Source: Kineosporia babensis
GTDB lineage: Bacteria; Actinomycetota; Actinomycetes; Actinomycetales; Kineosporiaceae
DNA: 64,000 nt
NCBI RefSeq assembly: GCF_021129305.1
Contig: NZ_JAJOMB010000009.1
Coordinates: 124,001 to 188,000 of the forward strand
Reading direction: 5' to 3'
The notes under the pieces are model-generated. The model saw only the letters and a program-made list of their open reading frames with translations, searched no databases and was not told the origin of the DNA. Shown here in pieces: positions 8,163 through 16,517 of this stretch (position 1 is the stretch's first letter; every line of letters starts with the position of its first letter). The translations under genes were made by a program, and so were the position numbers.

Positions 8163-9185
8163 GTGCACCTCAGACCGGGCGACAAGCGCCCCACCATCCG
8201 CGACGTCGCCGTCGTCGCCGGAGTCTCGAGAGGCACCGTCTCGCGCGTGCTCAACGGGGGCGACCGGGTCAGCCCTCAGGCCCAGGACGCGGTCGCCCGG
8301 GCGATCGCCGAGACCGGGTACACCGCCAACCACGCCGCCCGCACCCTGGCCCTCGGCCGCTCGAACACGATCGCGTTCCTGCTCAGCGAGCCCCAGCACA
8401 TCCTGTTCGAGGACCCGACCTTCGCCCGGCTGATGAGCGGCTGCACCCGGGCCCTGGCCGAGCACGGCTTGCTGCTCACCCTGGTCACCGCCGGCACCCC
8501 GGCGATGCGGGAGCGGGCGGTCGGCTACATCTCGGCCCGGCACGTCGACGGCGTCCTGCTGGTCTCCAGCCACGCCGTCGACCCGGTGGCCGAGGAACTG
8601 ATCGCCACCGGGGTGCCGACCGTGGTCTGCGGCCGGTTCCCCGGCCTGGAGGCCCGGATCAGCATGGTCGGGGCCGACGACCTCGACGGCGGCCGGCAGA
8701 TGACCAGCCACCTGATCGCGCGGGGGGCAACGAAGATCGCGCACATCACCGGCCAGATGGACACCCCCGGCGGGTTCCAGCGGCTGGAGGGCTACAAGCA
8801 GGCCCTGAGCGCGGCCGGGCTGCCGGTGCAACCCGAGCTGATCGTGCACGGCGACTACTCCCGGGCCAGCGGTGAGGCCGGGATGCGGACGCTGCTGGAG
8901 GCAGTGCCCGACCTGGACGGGGTGTTCGTGGCCTCCGACCTGATGGCGGCCGGAGCCTGCGCGGTGCTGCGCGAAACCGGCCGGCGGATCCCGGACGACG
9001 TGCGGGTCGGCGGGTTCGACGACGCCGGGATGGCCGAGCACCTCGACCCCGGCCTGACCACCATGCGGCAGCCCTTCGAGCGAATCAGCCGGGAAATGGT
9101 GCGACTGCTGCTGGCCCGGATCGAGGGGGAGGGAGACGCCTCGGTGTTCCTGCCCTCCACCCTGATCCAGCGGGGATCCACTTGA
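8163..9185 (+). CDS. LacI-family transcriptional regulator (local, sugar operon)
   Basis: A 340-residue repressor. The N-terminal helix-turn-helix is classical (TIRDVAVVAGVSRGTVSRVLNG, about residues 11-32), followed by the hinge helix (NHAARTLALGRS) and a periplasmic-binding-protein-like effector domain with QRLEGYKQAL and the late GFDDAGMAEHLDPGLTTMRQP motif. The start is GTG, 14 bp after the permease stop codon, with no strong ribosome site, which suggests coupling to the upstream gene. It most likely represses GH42 and its own operon through palindromes in the 4693-4974 region and is released by the imported sugar. The effector is unknown. Confidence 0.94.
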   Translation: MHLRPGDKRPTIRDVAVVAGVSRGTVSRVLNGGDRVSPQAQDAVARAIAETGYTANHAARTLALGRSNTIAFLLSEPQHILFEDPTFARLMSGCTRALAEHGLLLTLVTAGTPAMRERAVGYISARHVDGVLLVSSHAVDPVAEELIATGVPTVVCGRFPGLEARISMVGADDLDGGRQMTSHLIARGATKIAHITGQMDTPGGFQRLEGYKQALSAAGLPVQPELIVHGDYSRASGEAGMRTLLEAVPDLDGVFVASDLMAAGACAVLRETGRRIPDDVRVGGFDDAGMAEHLDPGLTTMRQPFERISREMVRLLLARIEGEGDASVFLPSTLIQRGST

Positions 9186-9198
9186 TCGGGGTGCCGCT

Positions 9199-9218
9199 CG
9201 CCGGAGTGCTCTCCGGCG
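9199..9218. terminator. Bidirectional hairpin between convergent genes
   Basis: A perfect 8-bp stem (cgccggag/ctccggcg) with a four-base loop lies in the 61-bp gap between the ends of the LacI gene (+) and the YihY gene (-). There is no clear T run. Position and symmetry support a shared terminator. Confidence 0.6.
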
Positions 9219-9246
9219 AAACCCGTTCCCGCCCGGGGGGCCGGGG

Positions 9247-10104
9247 TCAGGAGGAGCCGGCCGAGTCCAGCGCCCAGCAGAGCGCGTAGCCAGTACAGAC
9301 CACCGCGTGCAGCACCCACTGCCACAGCAGCAGGCTGGTGGTGACGCCGATGATGCTCAGCCCGCCGAACGGCCGTCCCAGGTCGACCGGTAGCGCCAGG
9401 AACAGCGTGAACCCCTGCAGGAAACCGGAAATGAACGCGGCGGTGACGATCGCCGAGATCCACGCCGCCCGCCAGCTCGGCCGGCCCGGCGCCACCACCC
9501 GGAACATCCAGGCCAGCGGCGCCCAGAGAATCACCCAGATCAGATTCAGCCCCAGGTAGGACGCCGCCAGAGCCCCGGGCAGGCCGCGCTGATTCACCAG
9601 ATGCTCCACCGTGGGCGTGATCATCAGCAGGGCCAGCAGCATCAGCGGGGCCAGGCCGAGCAGCGGCAGCGTCAGGATCCGGGCCTTGAGCGAAGGCGGC
9701 GGCGCCGAACGATGCTGCTCAGGCACCAGCCGGACCAGCGCCCGGCTCAGACCCCGCCCGTAGGCCGAGGCCATGAACACCGCGAAGAGGACCGGCAGCA
9801 GGGACAGCGACAACCCGGCGTCGAACAGCGCATTCACCCAGCCGTCGGCCCCCTGCTCATCGGGGATGGCCGCGGCCAGGCTGTCGCCGTAGCCGGCGAT
9901 CCGTTCGCGGCCGAACATCAGCCCGGCCGTGGCGATCGCGACCAGGAAGGCGGGGATCGCGGCCAGCGTGCCGAACAGGGCGGACCCGGCCGAGAGCAAC
10001 GCCATGTCGGTCTTCACCAGCCCGGCCCGGGTGCCGGAGATCGCCTGGGTCACGGCTCGTCGGGCCCGTGGCCACCAATGCTGCACCGTCACAGCATCAC
10101 GCAA
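9247..10104 (-). CDS. YihY/virulence factor BrkB family membrane protein
   Basis: A 285-residue integral membrane protein with six predicted helices and the family features: an amphipathic N-terminal region (DMALLSAGSALFGTLAAIPAFL), a central polar stretch, and the C-terminal helices around WAPLAWMFRVVAPGR and SIIGVTTSLLLWQWVLHA. YihY/BrkB proteins are widespread and their biochemical role is unsettled; envelope or transport functions have been suggested. Its start is 18 bp after the stop of the upstream LacI gene on the same strand, so the two are probably co-transcribed. Nothing in the sequence identifies a substrate. Confidence 0.88.
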   Translation of the reverse strand: MRDAVTVQHWWPRARRAVTQAISGTRAGLVKTDMALLSAGSALFGTLAAIPAFLVAIATAGLMFGRERIAGYGDSLAAAIPDEQGADGWVNALFDAGLSLSLLPVLFAVFMASAYGRGLSRALVRLVPEQHRSAPPPSLKARILTLPLLGLAPLMLLALLMITPTVEHLVNQRGLPGALAASYLGLNLIWVILWAPLAWMFRVVAPGRPSWRAAWISAIVTAAFISGFLQGFTLFLALPVDLGRPFGGLSIIGVTTSLLLWQWVLHAVVCTGYALCWALDSAGSS

Positions 10105-10122
10105 ACTGCCGAACCCGGCAGC

Positions 10123-11148
10123 TCAGACCCGTGGATCGGCAATCGCCCAGGGCACCTCCGTCGTGCCGTCGCCCGCCCCCAACGCCGCCCGCGCACACAA
10201 CCGCCCCTGATCTCGCAGCGGATTCGTCACCGACACGATCCCGGCCTCCAGAGCAGCAAAGGACGCGTCCCAGCCAGTGATCACCGCTCCCTCACCGACC
10301 ACGGCCCGAGCCCCCAGCGCCAGTTCGTCACTCATCGCCAGCACCACCAGCGGATCCCCACCCAACCGGGCAACCACGTCTCCCATTGCCTTTTCGCCCT
10401 GCCCCCGCAGATTCTGCGGCACCACGGCGATCAACGTGGTGTCCCAGCGCGCCCCCAGCGCGGCGCGATACCCCAGCAGTCGGTTGCGGGTCACTGGAAA
10501 AGGTATGTCCAGTGGGAGTTCTCGCCCCCAAATTTGAGACGGTTGTCGCGCCCGGTCGAGCGGGAAGCTGAGAATGACGGGAGTCCGGCCGTCTTCCAGT
10601 ACGGCACGGGCAACTGCGGTGGCGGCCGCCGTGTCGTCCGGCGAGATCTGCCTGATTCCAGGGTATTGCGGACCGCCCTGGATCGCGGCCGGGCGTCCGC
10701 TGCCGGCCACCGCGGGGAGCACCGGATCGCCGTCGGTAGTGGTCCACAGCACGTACGCGTCCACCGCGGCACCGAGCACGCGATCGGTGTCGCCGGCATC
10801 GCCCCGGGTCGGGATCAGCACCATGCCCAGGCCTTCCTCCACACAGATCTCGGCCACCCCGGCCAGGAACTGCGCGGCCTGCGGATCATCGAAGGCGTAG
10901 GAAAGGTGCTCACCCAGGACCACCCCGATCTGCCCGGTCCGCCCGGAACGCAGTGCCCTCGCAGTGCCGTCCGGACGCCGGTAGCCGAGCTCCTCGGCGG
11001 CATCCAGCACCTTCTGCCGGGTCGCCGCCGCCACCCGACTGGGCTGGTTGAACGTGTACGACACGGTCATCACGCCCACCCCGGCCGCCGCGGCCACATC
11101 CTTGACGGTGGGGCGCCGACTGCTCCCTTTGCGCGCTCGCTCTGGCAC
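10123..11148 (-). CDS. LacI-family transcriptional regulator divergent from the MFS gene
   Basis: A 341-residue repressor. A basic leader (RARKGSSRR) precedes the helix-turn-helix (TVKDVAAAAGVGVMTVSYTFNQ), the hinge (DGTARALRSGRTGQIGVVLG) and an effector domain that ends ITGWDASFAALEAGIVSVTNPLRDQG. The tail lacks the usual LacI-family closing motif, so the ligand pocket may be unusual. It is transcribed away from the MFS transporter, and the 31-bp gap between the two start codons contains an 18-bp palindrome with the AACGTT core typical of LacI operators. This makes it the likely repressor of the transporter and of itself. Confidence 0.93.
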   Translation of the reverse strand: MPERARKGSSRRPTVKDVAAAAGVGVMTVSYTFNQPSRVAAATRQKVLDAAEELGYRRPDGTARALRSGRTGQIGVVLGEHLSYAFDDPQAAQFLAGVAEICVEEGLGMVLIPTRGDAGDTDRVLGAAVDAYVLWTTTDGDPVLPAVAGSGRPAAIQGGPQYPGIRQISPDDTAAATAVARAVLEDGRTPVILSFPLDRARQPSQIWGRELPLDIPFPVTRNRLLGYRAALGARWDTTLIAVVPQNLRGQGEKAMGDVVARLGGDPLVVLAMSDELALGARAVVGEGAVITGWDASFAALEAGIVSVTNPLRDQGRLCARAALGAGDGTTEVPWAIADPRV

Positions 11149-11161
11149 GGGCCCACACTAG

Positions 11162-11179
11162 CTGTGTAACGTTACACAG
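11162..11179. promoter_or_regulatory. 18-bp perfect palindrome, LacI-type operator touching the MFS start codon
   Basis: The sequence ctgtgtaacgttacacag is perfectly self-complementary with the central CG typical of LacI-family operators. It occupies more than half of the 31-bp gap between the divergent LacI and MFS genes and ends exactly one base before the MFS ATG at 11180. A bound dimer would cover the transcription and translation start of the transporter. No ribosome site fits in front of this ATG, so the MFS message may be leaderless. Confidence 0.85.
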
Positions 11180-12670
11180 ATGAATCCGTCGCGATCGCAC
11201 CCCAGCGCTCTCGCCGCGTACGCAGCCTTCGCCGGGATGGGAGTCTTCTGGGGAACCTGGGGCGCCGCGCTGCCCGCTCTCCGCTCCCAGGCCGGGCTCA
11301 CCGAGGCCCAGCTGGGCACTGCGCTGCTCTTCGTCGGCGTCGGCGCCCTACCTGCCATGTTCCTCACCGGCCGCCTGATCGACCGCCTTGGCCTACGCCT
11401 GACCGCTGTGCTTCTGGGCCTACTCGGAGCCGCGGGCACGGTCATCGCCGTCGGTGCCCAGGGCTACGCCGCCGTAGTGGCCTGCATGCTCCTGGTCGGC
11501 GCCACCTCCGGCGCCACCGACGTAGCCATCAACACCCTCGCCGGCCAGGTAGAACACCACACCGCGCAGCCCCTGGTAACCCGTGCCCACGGCACTTTCT
11601 CGCTGGCCGTCGTCGTCTCCAGCCTCAGCGCCGGTGCCCTCCTCGGCGGCCCCGGCCTGACCACCACCTTCACGGCTGCCCTCATCGCCGTCCTGGCGCT
11701 CTGTGCCTTCGTCTGGTCCGGCACCACCTTCACCACCCCAGCCCCGAACCCAGCCACTCGCCCCAATTTGCCCGCCGCCAGCTCATCCACCCCGCTGGCC
11801 GATCCCCGGCCAACCACCCGCTCCCAGGCACCCGCGGCCGCAAACCCAGCCGCCCCGTCTCCAGTTCCCGAGCCAGCCGCCCACTTGGATGCGCCCGCGG
11901 CTGCAAACCCAGCTACCCCGTCTCTAGTTCCCGAGCCAGCCGCCCACTTGGATGCGCCCGCGGCTGCAAACCCAGCTACCCCGTCCTCGGTTCCTGAGCC
12001 AGCCACCCGCTCCGATGCATCCACCGCCGCAATCCCAGCCACAACGTCCGTTGATCCAGGCCCCGCCACCATCATCCCGAAACCCCTGACCCTCGCCGCG
12101 CCCCTCCTGCTCCTCGGATTCATCGGCGCTCTGGCCTACGCCACCGAGAACGCCCACCAGAGTTGGGGCGCAGTCCTGATCACCGAGTCCTTCACCGCAT
12201 CCCCCCAACTCGCCTCCACCGCCCCCGCCACCTTCGCCGCCGCCGCAGCTCTCGCCCGCCTGACCCTCGCCCCGCTTTCCCGCAGCCACCCCGTCCAACT
12301 GCTCATAGCCGGCGGGGCCGCGGCCACCGTCGGCAGCATCGTCCTGGCCACCGCCCCGTCCATCCCCGTGGCGCTCCTCGGCCTGGCCATTGCCGCCCTC
12401 GGCACCGCCACCCTTTTCCCCACCCTGATCAGCTATGGCCTACGCACCATCGACCCCGCCCGCCGGGGCCGCGCCACCTCCACCGTGGCCACCACCGCAT
12501 ACCTGGGCTTCCTGCTCGGCCCCGCCTACGTAGGCCTGATCGCCCACGCGGCCACCCTTCGCTGGGCCATCATCGGTATCGCCGCCCTCGCCCTGATCTT
12601 CACCGCCGTCGCCGCCCCCGCCAGTCGCTGGGCCGGAAGGCGTGTGCAGGCGCCGGCGCGGCAAAGGTGA
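11180..12670 (+). CDS. MFS transporter with a long Pro/Ala-rich repeat insert in the central loop
   Basis: A 496-residue major facilitator protein. Six helices occupy about residues 10-185 and six more about 300-485. The loop after helix 2 contains a family-type motif (GRLIDRLGLR), and the family type resembles FucP/Bsc-like fucose or drug exporters. The ATG must be used because helix 1 (LAAYAAFAGMGVFWGTWG) begins only 10 residues later. Between the halves is an extended cytoplasmic loop of about 110 residues made of Ala, Pro, Thr and Ser, with three near-identical 21-residue repeats (PAAANPATPSLVPEPAAHLDA type). It is controlled by the adjacent LacI protein through the palindrome at its start. 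The substrate is unknown; it stops 3 bp from the convergent Fic gene. Confidence 0.9.
   Translation: MNPSRSHPSALAAYAAFAGMGVFWGTWGAALPALRSQAGLTEAQLGTALLFVGVGALPAMFLTGRLIDRLGLRLTAVLLGLLGAAGTVIAVGAQGYAAVVACMLLVGATSGATDVAINTLAGQVEHHTAQPLVTRAHGTFSLAVVVSSLSAGALLGGPGLTTTFTAALIAVLALCAFVWSGTTFTTPAPNPATRPNLPAASSSTPLADPRPTTRSQAPAAANPAAPSPVPEPAAHLDAPAAANPATPSLVPEPAAHLDAPAAANPATPSSVPEPATRSDASTAAIPATTSVDPGPATIIPKPLTLAAPLLLLGFIGALAYATENAHQSWGAVLITESFTASPQLASTAPATFAAAAALARLTLAPLSRSHPVQLLIAGGAAATVGSIVLATAPSIPVALLGLAIAALGTATLFPTLISYGLRTIDPARRGRATSTVATTAYLGFLLGPAYVGLIAHAATLRWAIIGIAALALIFTAVAAPASRWAGRRVQAPARQR
11831..12019 (+). repeat. Three tandem 63-bp repeats inside the MFS gene
   Basis: Copies begin at 11831, 11894 and 11957 with the block cccgcggc-gcaaaccca. 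The second and third differ at only a few bases; the first has a few more changes, and a degenerate fourth begins near 12020. Each encodes 21 residues of the Pro/Ala-rich central loop. The period is a multiple of three, so gain or loss of a copy keeps the reading frame. Confidence 0.88.
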
Positions 12671-12673
12671 TGA

Positions 12674-13834
12674 TCAGTGCTGATGATCGGCGAACGGGTT
12701 GCTGTCGTCTCGGGGGTCGCGTTGCTCAACGATCCGGCGTCGCAGCAGAAGTAGCTCCTGGCCAGCGGTGTAGGCACGAGTGCGGCGTTCGCCGGTCGGA
12801 ACCAGAAGATCCGCATCGGCCATCTGCTTCAGATCCCGGCCGGCGGTCTGGAAGCTGATCTCTTCCTCCCCGCTCTCGCGAAGGCTGCTGCGGTAGGTGG
12901 CATTACGTACCCGCAGCCCGGACACCGCGTCGAAGAGCGCGGTGAGGCAACGCTCGGGCAGATGGTGTCCGGCGGCGAGATCCTCCAGCCCGATCCACAG
13001 TTTCGCGCTCTCGTCGACCCGGCGAAGCATGGTGCTCGCCTGTCGTAGATGTGCCAGCAGGGCGAACTGCACCCAGGGGCGGGCGTCGGCGGTGGGGTTC
13101 CAGCAGCCCTGCCCTACCTTCGCCAGAACCTCGTAATAGTCCTGGGTGTTCTTGCCCAGGTACTCCTCGATGCTGAGGAACACCGGGCTGAGCAGGCCGC
13201 TGCGAGCCAGTACCAGGCTCTGCAGACAGCGGGCCATGCGCCCGTTTCCGTCCTTGAACGGGTGGACCATAACCAGGTTGAGGTGGGCCATCGCCCCGTT
13301 CAGAAGGGGATGCTCTCCCGCTGTGGATCGCTTGTTGAGTTCTGCGGCGAATTCCTTCATCAGCGCGGGGACGTCATCGGGCGTGGCGCCTTCGTAGACG
13401 ATCTGGCCGTTGTCCTCCTTCTGGACGTAGACCGGGCCGGTCCGCCAGAGCCCAGGCCGATTCGCGAGGCTGTAGCTGGTCATCATGAAGTGCAGCGACT
13501 TGATCAGTTGGGTCGAGTGCTCGAACTCGTCGTCCTGGCGCAATTGCAGCACATGTGTCATTGCGTCCCGATAACCGGCCAGAGCCCGCTGCGTCTCGTC
13601 TCCGGCGTCGATCGGCTCCTCGCCCAACGCGACTGCCGCAGCATCGTCCAGGCGGGCGTCGTAGCCCTCGATGCTGTTCGACCCCTGGATCGCTCGGGCC
13701 AGGGCGAGACGGCGCAGGGAACCGCTCCACCGGCGGGGCTCGTGCAACTGCCAACGAAGGCGTTCGCGCAGGTCGTCGATCTGCTGCAGGACGTTCTGCT
13801 CGATGTTCCGGGGCGGTGGGGAGGCGATCAGCAT
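12674..13834 (-). CDS. Fic-domain protein (probable AMP-transferase) with N-terminal inhibitory motif and winged-helix C-terminus
   Basis: A 386-residue Fic protein that should transfer AMP, or another nucleotide-derived group, to a hydroxyl on a target protein. The catalytic motif is intact: His191 in HPFKDGNGRMAR. An inhibitory helix motif, SNSIEG, sits at residues 52-57 and matches the (S/T)xxxE(G/N) signature of self-inhibited class II Fic proteins, with Glu56 expected to block ATP. The C-terminal region (about 300-380) looks like a winged helix (GREEISFQTAGRDLKQMADADLLV), suggesting DNA binding and autoregulation. An AT-rich direct and inverted repeat lies 19-65 bp upstream. No antitoxin gene is adjacent, so it is probably a stand-alone regulator rather than a toxin-antitoxin pair. 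Confidence 0.93.
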   Translation of the reverse strand: MLIASPPPRNIEQNVLQQIDDLRERLRWQLHEPRRWSGSLRRLALARAIQGSNSIEGYDARLDDAAAVALGEEPIDAGDETQRALAGYRDAMTHVLQLRQDDEFEHSTQLIKSLHFMMTSYSLANRPGLWRTGPVYVQKEDNGQIVYEGATPDDVPALMKEFAAELNKRSTAGEHPLLNGAMAHLNLVMVHPFKDGNGRMARCLQSLVLARSGLLSPVFLSIEEYLGKNTQDYYEVLAKVGQGCWNPTADARPWVQFALLAHLRQASTMLRRVDESAKLWIGLEDLAAGHHLPERCLTALFDAVSGLRVRNATYRSSLRESGEEEISFQTAGRDLKQMADADLLVPTGERRTRAYTAGQELLLLRRRIVEQRDPRDDSNPFADHQH

Positions 13835-13852
13835 GGGTGACCCGTCATGAGG

Positions 13853-13899
13853 TAATGATGGATGCTATCCATCGCCATGATGATAGCTATCCATCATTA
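13853..13899 (-). promoter_or_regulatory. AT-rich operator-like repeats upstream of the Fic gene
   Basis: In an otherwise GC-rich region this 47-bp island has an inverted repeat, taatgatggat (13853-13863) and atccatcatta (13889-13899). It also has a direct repeat of gctatccatc at 13864-13873 and 13886-13895, exactly 22 bp apart (two helical turns), and a perfect 10-bp palindrome gatagctatc (13882-13891). Position just before the Fic start suggests an operator, possibly for the Fic protein's own winged helix. Confidence 0.65.
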
Positions 13900-14537
13900 C
13901 ATCATCTCGTTCGGTTCGGCGGTGCGCGCCCGGCTCCGAGGAGGCGCCCGAGGGGGCCTGCGAACCGAGCGCGCACCTGCACCACGCCCGCGACGGAGGG
14001 ATTGTCTGCGGGGCAGTGCCTTCCGACCGCGGCGCCATTGGTGGGTAGCGCACGCGGCGGGTCTGGAGCGTGTTCCGCCGGTCCCTGCCTTCTTCAGGCG
14101 CCCCGTTGCGGGACCAGCGGAGCACACCCTGCCGTGCCTTCAGTTAGCCCTGCCGACCGGGCGCAGGCCAATCACCAGGAAGCGGACAGCCGGATTGTCT
14201 CCTTGATCGCAAGTGTGGCCGGGTGTCAGCGGGGAGTGATCCGGGCAGGTGGGCGGCCGGACCGGTGGGCCCAGCGAAAAAAGTTCCCGGGGCGGGGCAA
14301 CCTTTCGGTCTCGAGGACGGACTTATCGGCGTCAGAAGCGCGGGGCACCGGTGAGTGCGCCCAGGCCGTCCTCCAACGGTCCGGGCGCCGGATCAGGCCT
14401 GTTCAGGGCAGGCCTGCCGATGGGCCAGATGCTGGATCCGTTCAGGGCGGAACCGGCGGCCTCACCGGCCCCGCGCGGCCAATCCATGCAGGCCTCGCGG
14501 CCCGTCGTGGCCCTTTCACGTCCTGGGAAGGAACCGA
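13900..14537. other. Long non-coding stretch before the pectate lyase gene
   Basis: About 640 bp between the Fic operator and the pectate lyase start. I see no convincing gene: the open frames here have no recognisable motif and no good ribosome site. The last 250 bp probably carry the pectate lyase promoter and a long 5' leader. There are G/C-rich short inverted repeats, but none I can assign to a known riboswitch. Confidence 0.5.
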
Positions 14538-15386
14538 ATGAACAGCCCCAAGCGCAGGTTGAGCGGCAGGCGCAGGCTCTGGGCCGGTCTGGTCGCCGGG
14601 GTCGCACTGGCGGCGGTGGCCGGTTCGATGGCCACCGCGGCGAACCAGTCCTCCTCGGGTTCGGCTGCCAAGAGCGCGGTTTCGGCCGCTGCCGAGACGC
14701 CGAAGGCGCTGAGCAAGACCTGGCCGACGCCGACCGGCACCACCAACCTGACCAAGACCCAGTCGGTGAGCAGCTTCGACGGCAAGGGCAAGCGGTTCCA
14801 GGGCTGGGGCGGCGACCAGGGCGAGAGCCAGGACCCGCTGTTCAAGGTGGCCGACGGCGGCACGATCAAGAACGTGATCATCGGCAACAAGGCCGGCGAC
14901 GGCATCCACTGCGAGGGCACCTGCACCCTCTCCAACGTCTGGTGGGAGGACGTGGGCGAGGACGCCGCCACCCAGAAGGGCAAGAAGTCCGGCCAGGTGA
15001 TGACCGTGGTCGGCGGCGGGGCGAAGAAGGCCAGCGACAAGGTCTTTCAGCACAACGGCCCGGGCAAGCTGGTGATCAAGGACTTCGTGGTCCAGGACTT
15101 CGGCAAGCTGTACCGTTCCTGCGGCAACTGCTCCAGCCAGTACCAGCGCTCGGTCGAGCTGAACAACATCCTGGTGGTCGAGCCGGGCAAGTCGCTGGTC
15201 GGGATCAACACGAACTACAAGGACACCGCCACGTTCAAGAACGTGCGGCTGTACGACAAGAACAAGAAGATCTCGATCTGCGACAAGTTCACCGGTAACA
15301 GCAGTGGCAAGGAGCCGACCAAGACCGGTTCCGGCGCCGACGGCACGTACTGCAAGTACTCCTCCTCGGACATCACCTACAAATAG
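14538..15386 (+). CDS. Secreted PL3-family pectate lyase
   Basis: A 282-residue exported enzyme that should cleave de-esterified polygalacturonate by calcium-dependent beta-elimination. The ATG is chosen because it starts a typical signal peptide (basic RRRLSGRRR region, hydrophobic LWAGLVAGVALAAVAG, cleavage near ATA-AN) and has a ggaaggaa ribosome site. A Ser/Ala linker of about 35 residues precedes a right-handed beta-helix with the PL3 hallmarks DGIHCEGTCTLSNVWWEDVGEDAA, VFQHNGPGKLVIKDF and LYRSCGNCS. Cysteines occur in pairs, suiting an extracellular fold. It stands alone on its strand, and its presence beside GH42 and sugar importers supports life on plant material. Confidence 0.93.
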   Translation: MNSPKRRLSGRRRLWAGLVAGVALAAVAGSMATAANQSSSGSAAKSAVSAAAETPKALSKTWPTPTGTTNLTKTQSVSSFDGKGKRFQGWGGDQGESQDPLFKVADGGTIKNVIIGNKAGDGIHCEGTCTLSNVWWEDVGEDAATQKGKKSGQVMTVVGGGAKKASDKVFQHNGPGKLVIKDFVVQDFGKLYRSCGNCSSQYQRSVELNNILVVEPGKSLVGINTNYKDTATFKNVRLYDKNKKISICDKFTGNSSGKEPTKTGSGADGTYCKYSSSDITYK

Positions 15387-15423
15387 GGGACGTCCTTGGT
15401 CGCCACCGAACGGCGGCTGCGGT

Positions 15424-16434
15424 TCAAGGGGAAGCGAGTCGGTCCGGTCCCGGGCAGGGGCCGGACCGGCCTGCGTTCAGCAGCCTTTGGCCCAGAACGG
15501 TGGCCCGCTCGGCCAGTTCGGCGGGTTCGAGGATCTGGAAGTCGTGGCCCAGCAGCAGGACGTGGGCCAGGATCACGTCCGCCGTGGCCGCGCCGCTGAA
15601 CACTTCACAGGTGGTGGAGGAGATTTCGCGGACCGAGGCGGCCGAGGGGGAGATCTGCGCGCTGACCGTGGCGGCCGGTGCGTGCACCAAGAACCGGGCC
15701 TGATGGGGATAGGCGTTGCCGGTGACTCCTTCCTGCACGTATCGCGCGGCGTCGGGGGCCGTTCGCGGGGCGAAACGCCAGGTGCGGGCCCGGATCGCGG
15801 ACATCCGGTCGACCCGGAAGGTGCGCCAGTCGTCCCGGTCGAGGTCGAAAGCGAACAGGTACCAGCGTCGTTCGGAAGCGACCAGGCGGTACGGCTCCAC
15901 CCGCCGGGTCTGCGCCGCATCGTCGCGAGGGTAGTCGAAACCGGCCTCGACCTGATCCCGGCAGGCCCGGGCCAGGGTGAGCAGCGCCTGCGGATCGACC
16001 GCGGCCCGCCCTCGGCCGAACGATTCCACCGCTTCGGACAGCGCCTGCACCTCCGGCCGCAGTCGGGCCGGTAGCACCTGATCCAGCTTGCTCAGCGCCC
16101 GCAACGCAGCGTCGCCGGACCCGGCCCCCGCCAGCAGGGCAGTGGCCGTAGCGATGGCTTCTTCGTCGTCGAGCAGCAGCGGAGGCAGGACCTGGCCGGG
16201 CCCGAGCTGGTACCCGCCGCCGGCTCCCGGTGTCGCATGCACCGGGTAACCCAGGGCCCGAAGCCGGTCCACGTCCCGCCGCACCGTGCGCGTGGTGGTC
16301 CCGAGCCGCGAAGCCAGCTCCGGCCCCGTCCACACCTGACGCTGCTGGAGCAGGCCGAGCAGCGTCAGCACCCGCTCGGTGGTGCGCAGATCGCCGGTGC
16401 CGTCCGCGACCGAGCCGGCCACCTCGTCCCTCAT
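15424..16434 (-). CDS. WYL-domain DeoR-type transcriptional regulator (YafY family)
   Basis: A 336-residue regulator. The N-terminal helix-turn-helix of the HTH_11 type covers about residues 17-75 (TTERVLTLLGLLQQRQVWTG, then RTVRRDVDRLRALGYPV), and a WYL domain spans about 165-235 (RVEPYRLVASERRWYLFAFD). A C-terminal WCX-like extension follows. WYL domains sense nucleotides or other small ligands. It is transcribed divergently from the DinB-like gene with about 80 bp between starts, so it probably controls the DinB/VOC pair. This regulator/DinB arrangement is common in actinobacteria, but the inducer is unknown. Confidence 0.92.
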   Translation of the reverse strand: MRDEVAGSVADGTGDLRTTERVLTLLGLLQQRQVWTGPELASRLGTTTRTVRRDVDRLRALGYPVHATPGAGGGYQLGPGQVLPPLLLDDEEAIATATALLAGAGSGDAALRALSKLDQVLPARLRPEVQALSEAVESFGRGRAAVDPQALLTLARACRDQVEAGFDYPRDDAAQTRRVEPYRLVASERRWYLFAFDLDRDDWRTFRVDRMSAIRARTWRFAPRTAPDAARYVQEGVTGNAYPHQARFLVHAPAATVSAQISPSAASVREISSTTCEVFSGAATADVILAHVLLLGHDFQILEPAELAERATVLGQRLLNAGRSGPCPGPDRLASP

Positions 16435-16517
16435 TCGAACACCCCACCCTCAATCTCAGCCCACTGTCCCAGAGAATGCGGACCGGATCTGTCCGCCATG
16501 CCTGCCAGGCTGCGGTC

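Noticed and set aside
13555-14541. Plus-strand open frame running from inside Fic to the pectate lyase leader
   Set aside because: Low-complexity Arg/Pro/Gly translation, overlaps Fic in antisense and has no motif.
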